NCBI GenBank assembly: GCA_964386435.1
Contig: CAYLSV010000072.1
Coordinates: forward strand, 1 to 17,856
Length of the DNA stretch: 17,856 nt
Direction of reading: 5' to 3'
Origin: CAYLSV01 sp964386435
GTDB lineage: Bacteria > Planctomycetota > Phycisphaerae > Tepidisphaerales > Tepidisphaeraceae
The position numbers and the translations under genes were made by a program. The notes under the pieces are model-generated. The model did not search any database, was not told where the DNA came from, and saw only the letters and a program-made list of their open reading frames with translations. How positions within the stretch are numbered: the first letter of the stretch is position 1; each line of letters begins with the position of its first letter. Below, in pieces: positions 12,724 through 17,856 of the stretch.

Positions 12724-13949
12724 TTGCCAGCCCGCTCCCGGAGATTGCGGATGCTTTGCCGCATCACTTGGTCGTCGATCTCGTGGACGTCGACCGGGTC
12801 GCCGAGGGCGCGGATGAGCGTGATCGTCAGCCGGCCGCCCAGGTGTTGGCGGAACTCTTCGAGGCCGAGCATGATCTCGTCCTCGCGGGCGAGCGATTCG
12901 TGGTCCAGCGGCAGGCCGAGGTCGGTCAGGCACCTTATCACCCGCTCGGCGTCGGCGGGGTCCAGGCCCTGCGTCTGGACGCTGTAGAGGCAGTCAATGG
13001 CCAAGCCGATGGCGACGGCCTCGCCGTGGCGGAGGGCGAAGTCGGTCATCGGCTCGAGCTTGTGGGCCGACCAGTGGCCGAAGTCCAGCGGGCGGGCCTC
13101 CAGCGCCTCGAACGGGTCGCCGCCGCGGGTGATGTGCTTGAGGTGCCACAGGGCCGACTGCTCGATCGCGCTGCGGCTGGCCGCCGGGTCGCGGTTGGCG
13201 ATCTTCTTCGCGTTGCGGCAAAGCTCGTCGAAGAACGCCGGATCCTTCAAGAGCGCGACCTTCACCGCCTCGGAAAAGCCGTTGCGGAACTCGCGGTCGG
13301 GCAGCGTGGCGAGCAACGCCTCGTCGTTGATGACGGCCCACGGCACGGCGAAGCTGCCCTTCCAGTTCTTCTTGCCGAACAGATTGACGGCGTTTTTCAC
13401 GCCAATGCCCGAGTCGTCCTGGGCGAGCGTCGTGGTCGGCAGCCGCACCAGCCGCACGCCCCGGTGGGCCACGGCCGCGGCATAACCCACGGCGTCAAGC
13501 ACCGCGCCGCCGCCGATAACCAGCACGTAGTTCCGCCGGTCCAAATCGTTGTCGTTGATGGCCCTCAGCACCTGATCGACGGCGGCGCCGTCGTTCTTAC
13601 ACGCCTCGCCGCCGGTGATGATGACGGTGTCGCCGACCTGTTCAAGCCGAGTCGAGTGCCGCTTGAAGAGCCGGTCGAGCCGACCGCCGAGTTGCGGGGA
13701 ACCGCTGAGCACGCCACCGTCGACGACGACCATCACCCGTGCCCGGCCGTCGCTTTCGAGGCAGTCCAGCAGCACGTCGGCGTCGTCGCCGAGCACGTCG
13801 TTGGTGAACCGCAGCCGGTGGACGAATGGCACGGAAAACGGCACGTCGTAGCTGCTGCCGCTGCCGCTGAGGCCCGTCGCCCCGGCGGGGTCGGGCGTGG
13901 TGGCAGGGCGGGTGGACAAAGTGGCGCGGCCGGGGGTGGACAAACTCAT
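12720..13949 (-). CDS. eboD: Sugar phosphate cyclase, 3-dehydroquinate synthase-like (EboD type)
   Basis: A 409-residue member of the dehydroquinate synthase superfamily, which cyclises sugar phosphates with NAD and a divalent metal. Landmarks are the NAD motif GGGAVLDAVGYAA (136-148), PTTTLAQDDSGIGVKNAVNL (161-180), the phosphate-binding FGKKNWKGSFAVP, GFSEAVK with E217, and the metal histidines H272 and H288 in LDFGHWSAHKLE and RHGEAVAIG. The 16-residue spacing of these two His fits the family. AroB normally reads LNxGHTxGHAIE; here it is LDFGHWSAHKLE, which agrees with EboD-like proteins rather than with AroB of the shikimate pathway. The N-terminal 30 residues are a low-complexity extension, and the ATG at 13949 is chosen because the longer frame starts in hydrophobic noise. 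It opens the operon. The other canonical ebo genes are not seen. Confidence 0.82.
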   Translation of the reverse strand: MSLSTPGRATLSTRPATTPDPAGATGLSGSGSSYDVPFSVPFVHRLRFTNDVLGDDADVLLDCLESDGRARVMVVVDGGVLSGSPQLGGRLDRLFKRHSTRLEQVGDTVIITGGEACKNDGAAVDQVLRAINDNDLDRRNYVLVIGGGAVLDAVGYAAAVAHRGVRLVRLPTTTLAQDDSGIGVKNAVNLFGKKNWKGSFAVPWAVINDEALLATLPDREFRNGFSEAVKVALLKDPAFFDELCRNAKKIANRDPAASRSAIEQSALWHLKHITRGGDPFEALEARPLDFGHWSAHKLEPMTDFALRHGEAVAIGLAIDCLYSVQTQGLDPADAERVIRCLTDLGLPLDHESLAREDEIMLGLEEFRQHLGGRLTITLIRALGDPVDVHEIDDQVMRQSIRNLRERAGK

Positions 13950-14103
13950 TCGCAAAGTCACACTCGGAAGGCTAAAGCTGCTGCTGCAGAAGCCGCAACC
14001 GGAAAAACCGCCCAACAACGGGATCAAATGTGTGCGTCAAGGCCCCGCGGCCCGACGCCCGTCTGGGCCGGACATTGTTAGGGTGTGGCCGCAGCGGCAG
14101 GTT
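13950..14103. other. Intergenic region upstream of the EboD-like gene (candidate operon promoter region)
   Basis: About 154 bases between the aldolase stop and the first gene of the operon. On the minus strand a TTGACG (14040-14035) could be a -35 box, but no convincing -10 lies 16-18 bases on. No small gene with a ribosome binding site is apparent. Confidence 0.35.
14048..14070 (-). terminator. Imperfect hairpin downstream of the class II aldolase gene
   Basis: CGGCCC (14048-14053) pairs with GGGCCG (14065-14070) and inside it GAC (14054-14056) pairs with GTC (14061-14063) around a four-base loop, with one bulged base. It is about 34 bases past the aldolase stop. No T-run follows, so termination is only possible. 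Confidence 0.35.
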
Positions 14104-15396
14104 TCATTTTTCACCGAAGAACGCCCGCCGCAGCTCGGCGATTGCGTGGTCGCTCATCGGCGAGACGCTTCCCAGCGGCCGGCTGTTGATCACGGCCTCG
14201 GCCGTCGTTTCCAGCACTTCCAGGCAGTCGAACGCGGCCAGCAGACTGTCGCCGCACGCCAGCACGCCGTCGTTGTCGACAAGGGCCACCGGCGCGGTCG
14301 GCCCGACTTTCGCCGCCACGGCCGCTTGGTCGTGCGTCGCTTCGTCGTAGCTCACGTGGCCGATGTCGCGGAGAAAGACGTAGCTTTCGGGGATGATGCG
14401 CGAATCAAGATGCTCGCCGACCACGCCGAAGGCCGTGGCGTTGACGCAGTTGGCGTTGATGACGGCCCGGACGTTCGGGTGCTCGGCGTAAATCGCCGCG
14501 TGCAGCCGGGCAGCGCGGCTGGGCGACTTGCCGGCCTCGGCGCGGCCGTCCTCGATCAGCACCGGATCGCCGGGCGTCATCGTCAGGCGGTCGCAGTTGC
14601 CGGGCGTGATGACGAACGCGCTCGGCGAGAGGCGGGCCGAGAGCGAGCCTTCGGTGCTGATGAGCAGCCGCTGGCGGTAGCCGCGGTGGCTGAAGTCGAC
14701 GAGCTGTTGCCGCAGCTCCTTCTCCTCGACCGTCGCCGGCCCCGGCTCGAACGTCGGCAACGCCGGCGGCGGTTGATCGCGGGCGGCGAGCTGTTCGTCG
14801 CTCAGGTAGCGCACCTCGCCGAGCTGGCCGGCCTTGATGATGGTTTTGGCGGTGAATTCGAACGTCTCGAATCGGGCGAACGCCTCGGCCAGCGTCCGGC
14901 CGCCGACGACCACGCCGTGGTTCTCCAAGACGACCACATCGTGCCCGTCGGCGAAGGTGCCCGCGATCACCTCGCCCAGCGCCGCGCTGCCGGGCAGGCG
15001 GTAATCGGCGAAGCCCGGCTCGCCGCAGACGGCCCGACATTTGGCGAGCAGCCGCGTGTCGGGCACCCGCTTGCTGACGCTGAACGCCACGAGGGCCACC
15101 GGGTGGGCGTGGACGATGGCCCCGAGGTCCGGCCGTTTGTCATAAATTGCCCGGTGGAACGGGAACTCGCTCGAAGGCGGGTGCGGCCCGTGGGCGACGC
15201 CGTCGGCATCGACGCGGATCATGTCGTCGCGGCGAAGGCTGCCCTTGTCGACGCGGGCGGGGGTGATCCAGACGTCGCCGTTGGCGTCGCGGACGGAGAG
15301 GTTGCCGCCGCTGGTGGTGGTCATGCGGTAGCCGTAGATGCGGGCCATGGTCCGCATGAGGGCGTCGCGCGGGTGGACGAGATCGCGGTCGGGCAT
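14104..15396 (-). CDS. Tandem-domain class II aldolase/adducin-family protein, second domain degenerate
   Basis: Class II aldolase-family enzymes cleave sugar phosphates (for example L-fuculose 1-phosphate) or act as epimerases with a Zn site. The 430-residue protein, twice the usual length of about 215, starts MPDRDLVHPRDALMRTMARI at the ATG at 15396. Domain 1 (about 8-185) has TTTSGGNLSVR, VWITP and the metal set E77, H96 and H98 (VHAHP) and H150 (ENHGVVVGG), as in fuculose aldolase. Domain 2 (about 212-405) repeats the fold (STEGSLSARL, FVITP, VINANCVNATAFG, VDNDGVLACG), but the four aligned positions are A285, N304, N306 and D366, so it cannot bind the metal. It may be structural or bind a ligand. 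It lies between the inverted repeat and the EboD-like operon on the same strand. The true reaction is not known. Confidence 0.87.
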   Translation of the reverse strand: MPDRDLVHPRDALMRTMARIYGYRMTTTSGGNLSVRDANGDVWITPARVDKGSLRRDDMIRVDADGVAHGPHPPSSEFPFHRAIYDKRPDLGAIVHAHPVALVAFSVSKRVPDTRLLAKCRAVCGEPGFADYRLPGSAALGEVIAGTFADGHDVVVLENHGVVVGGRTLAEAFARFETFEFTAKTIIKAGQLGEVRYLSDEQLAARDQPPPALPTFEPGPATVEEKELRQQLVDFSHRGYRQRLLISTEGSLSARLSPSAFVITPGNCDRLTMTPGDPVLIEDGRAEAGKSPSRAARLHAAIYAEHPNVRAVINANCVNATAFGVVGEHLDSRIIPESYVFLRDIGHVSYDEATHDQAAVAAKVGPTAPVALVDNDGVLACGDSLLAAFDCLEVLETTAEAVINSRPLGSVSPMSDHAIAELRRAFFGEK

Positions 15397-15461
15397 GCGG
15401 GGCAGGATACCGCAAGTGCCCGCGACGGCACGTGCGGCAAGGCGCGTCGCACGCGGCCGTC

Positions 15462-15547
15462 TTTTGGGGTAGCCGTGGAGCTTGCTCCGCGTGATTGAGT
15501 TTTCGGTTGACGGAGCGCGCGGAGCAAGCTCCACGGCTACCCCAGAA
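15462..15547. repeat. Long perfect inverted repeat (26-base arms, 26-base loop)
   Basis: The arms at 15466-15491 and 15518-15543 are perfectly complementary over 26 bases, and pairing continues outward to 15462/15547 with one G-T pair. Each arm contains its own small palindrome, GGAGC-TT-GCTCC, so a cruciform with side hairpins can form. It lies in the gap between the sulfatase stop and the aldolase start. The form is that of a dispersed intergenic element (REP/MITE-like), which could also terminate or stabilise the upstream transcript. No gene is visible in the rest of 15397-15562. Confidence 0.85.
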
Positions 15548-15562
15548 CAACTGCCGCTGGCA

Positions 15563-16975
15563 TCACCCGTCGCCCGGCCGCACCAGCACGCCGCAGCGGC
15601 CGGGCGGTTGGCGGTCCGGCGGGAGGGGGGCGGCGACCTTTTGGTAGCGTTCGAGCCAGTCGCCTTCGACCAGCCCGGCCTTGATCTGCGCCGGCTCGTA
15701 GCCGCGGCCTTGATCGTCGCAGTCAATCCGCCACGCCTCGGTGGCCGCGCGGAGTTCGGCGAGCTTCACCGCGTGCTCGGGCTCGGCGGCGAGATTTTTC
15801 ACCGCGTGTGGATCGACCGACAAATCGTAAAGTTCCTCGGCCGGGCGGGGACGGAACCAAACGTCCTGCGGGTGCTCGAGCGTGCCGGCGGCGAGTTTCT
15901 CGCGCATCACCCCGACGGTCGGCAGCCACTCCATGTACGCGTTGCGCTGGGCGCGGGCGATGTCGGGGAAGTCGTTCACGAGGTAGAACCACCGCCCGTC
16001 GGTGCAGCCGCGGACGCAGTCGTACGCCTCGTCCATCCGGTCGCGGCCGAAGAACGCCAGCGTCGGGCGAGTATCGGCGAAGATCGAGCGGCCGTCGCCA
16101 GTCGGCTCGACGCCGGCCAGATCCAGCAGCGTCGCCGGCACGTCAACCATCGACACCACGTCCTCCCGAACCGCCCCCGCCTCAATGCCCGGCCCCGCCA
16201 AGATCAGCGGCACCCGCAGCCCGCCGGGGTAGCACCAACGTTTCTCCCGCGGCATTCCCCGGCCGTGGTCGGCGATGAGCATGACGATTGTCCGATCCGC
16301 CCGCCCGCTCGCCTCGACGGCCGCGAGAATCTCGCCGACGTTTTCATCGGCCCGCTTCAGGTTGCGGTAATGCCTGGCCAAATCTTCCCGGACTTCGGGC
16401 GTATCCGGCAGGTACGGCGGCACGACCATGGTCGCCGGGTCGGGCAGGTCGGCGTGCCCGTCGCCGGTCCAACCCGAGTGTTCCGGCCGTTCGGGCGGGC
16501 CGTAGACGGGCCACATGCCGCTCTCGTGGGTGTAGCCGAGGTTGGTGTACAGCAGTCGCGGCTGGTCGGGCAGGTCGCCGGTGCGCAGGCGGTCGGCCCA
16601 GTTCTGGTCATCGTCCCGCCAGGGCTGGTCGGGGGCGCGGTCGGGGTGGAGGTTGAAGTCGGTTTTGCCCGGCCAGCTCACGAAGTAGCCGGCCTGTCGC
16701 AAATGCTGGGTGAACAGCGTGGGCGTTTTGACGAGTCGGCTGCGCATCTGGTGCGTGCCGAGGCGGATCGGATGTTGGCCGGTGATCAGCGACGACCTAG
16801 CCGGGGCACACACCGGGGCGGTGGAGAACAGGTTTGCCCACCGCGTGCCGCGTGCGGCGAGGGCGTCGATGTTCGGCGTCAGGTTGTGTTGCTGGGCCAC
16901 CGGGTCGCCGTCGCAGCCGAGAACCTGGCCGGAGTCTTCGAGCACGATGAGCACGAGGTCGGGCCGGTCGGTCAT
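15563..16975 (-). CDS. Formylglycine-dependent sulfatase (type I), no signal peptide
   Basis: Hydrolyses sulfate esters. The 470-residue protein has the sulfatase signature CAPARSS (C56 to S62), whose Cys56 must be converted to formylglycine, and R60 of the CxPxR motif. The N-terminal metal motif is LVLIVLEDSGQ, with Glu-Asp (E13, D14) where most sulfatases have Asp-Asp. The C-terminal metal motif IADHGRGMPREKRW is present, as are PNIDALAARGTRW and SLITGQHP. No signal peptide or membrane segment precedes the domain, unlike many secreted planctomycete sulfatases, so it probably acts in the cytoplasm. No maturase gene is adjacent. It is 40 bases downstream of the FAH-family gene, and the two may form one transcript. 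The substrate is unknown; phosphodiesterase-type activity is possible for relatives. Confidence 0.9.
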   Translation of the reverse strand: MTDRPDLVLIVLEDSGQVLGCDGDPVAQQHNLTPNIDALAARGTRWANLFSTAPVCAPARSSLITGQHPIRLGTHQMRSRLVKTPTLFTQHLRQAGYFVSWPGKTDFNLHPDRAPDQPWRDDDQNWADRLRTGDLPDQPRLLYTNLGYTHESGMWPVYGPPERPEHSGWTGDGHADLPDPATMVVPPYLPDTPEVREDLARHYRNLKRADENVGEILAAVEASGRADRTIVMLIADHGRGMPREKRWCYPGGLRVPLILAGPGIEAGAVREDVVSMVDVPATLLDLAGVEPTGDGRSIFADTRPTLAFFGRDRMDEAYDCVRGCTDGRWFYLVNDFPDIARAQRNAYMEWLPTVGVMREKLAAGTLEHPQDVWFRPRPAEELYDLSVDPHAVKNLAAEPEHAVKLAELRAATEAWRIDCDDQGRGYEPAQIKAGLVEGDWLERYQKVAAPLPPDRQPPGRCGVLVRPGDG

Positions 16976-17015
16976 GCCGACATGGTGCCGCGCCGGCGGG
17001 CGAGTGCAAGCGGCG

Positions 17016-17804
17016 TCACGCCACCGGGTTCTCCAGCCGCCCGACGCCTTCGATCTCCACGGCCACGTGGTCGCCTGTCCGCAGCCAGCGGGGCGGTTTG
17101 CGGGCCATGCCGACGCCGGCGGGGGTGCCGGTGAGGATCACGCTGCCGGCCCGCAGCGTCATCGTGCTGGAAAGGCTCTCGATGATCGCCGGCACGTCGA
17201 AAATCATGTCGCCGGTGTGGCCATCCTGCAGCACCTGGCCGTTCACGTCGCAGCAAATCGTCAGGGCGTTCGGGTCCGGCACCTCATCGGCCGTCACCAG
17301 CGCCGGGCCGAGCGGGCAGAAGCCGTCGAAGCTTTTGCCGCGGGCGAACTGGCCGCCGCCGAGGGCTTTGTCTTTTTGCCAGTCGCGGGCGCTCACGTCG
17401 TTGGCGCAGGTGTAGCCGAGGACGAAGTCGAGGGCGTCGTCGCGGGAGACGTCCTTCGCGTCGCGGCCGATGATAACTGCCAACTCGGCTTCGTAATCCA
17501 CCTGCTCCGTCAGCCGCGGCATCGGGATCGGGGCGTTCGGGTGGTTGAGCGTGTTGCTCGCCTTGATGAACAGCATCGGCCGCGGCGGCGGCGTGCTGCC
17601 GGTCTCGGCGGCGTGGTCGCGGTAGTTCAGGCCGATGCACAGGATGTCCGCGGGCACAATCGGCGCCAGCAGCCGGTCGATCGGCAGCGTGCGATCGGTA
17701 ACGGCGAAGTCGCCGAACAGGTCGCCGTCGATCACGCGGGCGGCGTCGCCATTTTGCACGCCGTGGTGAATCTCGCCGCCGGACTCGAAGCGGATGATGC
17801 GCAT
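17016..17804 (-). CDS. Fumarylacetoacetate hydrolase (FAH)-family hydrolase
   Basis: The FAH family hydrolyses C-C bonds of diketo acids or catalyses related reactions (fumarylpyruvate, 2,4-diketo-3-deoxy-L-fuconate, ureidoglycolate lyase-like). The 262-residue length is normal. The catalytic and metal motifs are intact: CIGLNYRDHAAE (56-67), DYEAELAVIIG with E105 and E107, GYTCANDVSARDWQ (130-143) with D136, GKSFDGFCPLGP from 156, and TGTPAGVGMARKPP near the C-terminus. It is a soluble, cytoplasmic metalloenzyme. It lies directly upstream of the sulfatase, and a class II aldolase follows, so a deoxysugar (fucose-like) catabolic role is one reading; this is inference. The ATG at 17804 is followed by MRIIRF, the usual beginning of this family. 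Confidence 0.92.
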   Translation of the reverse strand: MRIIRFESGGEIHHGVQNGDAARVIDGDLFGDFAVTDRTLPIDRLLAPIVPADILCIGLNYRDHAAETGSTPPPRPMLFIKASNTLNHPNAPIPMPRLTEQVDYEAELAVIIGRDAKDVSRDDALDFVLGYTCANDVSARDWQKDKALGGGQFARGKSFDGFCPLGPALVTADEVPDPNALTICCDVNGQVLQDGHTGDMIFDVPAIIESLSSTMTLRAGSVILTGTPAGVGMARKPPRWLRTGDHVAVEIEGVGRLENPVA

Positions 17805-17835
17805 GGCGGAAGCGTAGACCCGACCGGCCGGACCT

Positions 17836-17856
17836 CCGCCGCGTGGCGGCGGGGCT
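17836..17856. repeat. GC-rich hairpin repeat, copy 2 (cut by window edge)
   Basis: Identical over 21 bases to 10729-10749. It contains CCGCC-GCGT-GGCGG, a five-base stem with a four-base loop, and lies upstream of the FAH-family gene. The window ends here, so its full extent is not visible. Confidence 0.6.

Noticed and set aside
7141..13949. A complete eboABCDEF cluster
   Set aside because: Only an EboD-like protein is seen; no UbiA prenyltransferase, TatD-like or xylose-isomerase-like gene is present.
12720..14027. EboD-like gene read as aroB of the shikimate pathway
   Set aside because: The active-site region LDFGHWSAHKLE and the operon partners differ from AroB; only the superfamily is shared.
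12756..14081. A 441-codon plus-strand open frame opposite the EboD-like gene
   Set aside because: It is antisense to a complete cyclase and shows no domain of its own.
13897..15498. A 533-codon plus-strand open frame opposite the aldolase and EboD-like genes
   Set aside because: Its composition is a shadow of high-GC minus-strand codons, with no family motif, while the minus strand carries clear enzyme motifs.
15482..17134. A 550-codon plus-strand open frame opposite the sulfatase
   Set aside because: The opposite strand encodes the complete sulfatase with its catalytic signature, and this frame has no recognisable domain.
1..17856. CRISPR array, rRNA, insertion sequence or prophage
   Set aside because: No regularly spaced direct repeats, no rRNA-like stretch, and no transposase, integrase or phage structural gene was recognised. 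The holin-like gene at the left edge belongs to a YqjE-type pair, not a prophage.

Overview
This is a GC-rich bacterial segment whose genes are densely packed and almost all on the minus strand. The gene content suggests Planctomycetota, possibly a Phycisphaerae-like lineage. The reasons are a formylglycine-type sulfatase, an EboD-like sugar phosphate cyclase, a stand-alone UVR-motif protein, many 4-base start/stop overlaps, weak Shine-Dalgarno signals, and perfect inverted repeats between genes. This placement is an inference from gene content; no rRNA is present.

Layout, left to right. Bases 1-595 hold a YqjD/YqjE-like pair on the minus strand: a DUF883 protein followed by a holin-like membrane protein that runs off the window. 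A divergent plus-strand gene (780-1289) encodes a one-pass membrane protein of unknown function; its leader carries a terminator-shaped hairpin. It converges on hisC-hisB (minus, coupled by a 4-base overlap). A tRNA-Leu(CAA) gene lies on the plus strand between hisC and purE. From about 3.1 to 7.0 kb, all minus, come purE, a LOG-family protein, two tandem paralogous small membrane proteins, a P-loop/deoxyribosyltransferase-like protein, and a UVR-motif protein.

The main interest is 7.1-14.0 kb. This minus-strand run reads, in transcription order, EboD-like sugar phosphate cyclase, HD-like protein, Gfo/Idh/MocA oxidoreductase, zinc-ribbon MBL-fold protein (frameshifted in this sequence), YcaO-domain protein, and GT4 glycosyltransferase. 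It ends at a good intrinsic terminator (about 7082-7102). Four of the five junctions are start/stop overlaps. A cyclase, a possible phosphohydrolase, a dehydrogenase, an ATP-dependent YcaO enzyme and a glycosyltransferase together look like a small, undescribed biosynthetic operon for a modified cyclitol or sugar. The product cannot be deduced from sequence alone.

Upstream of it (14.1-17.8 kb, minus) are a FAH-family hydrolase, a sulfatase without a signal peptide, and a double-domain class II aldolase whose second domain has lost every metal ligand. These three could act on (sulfated) deoxysugars. A long perfect inverted repeat separates the sulfatase from the aldolase. No CRISPR array, insertion sequence, phage module or origin was found. 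No gene-free stretch exceeds 300 bases; the larger gaps are described as separate entries.
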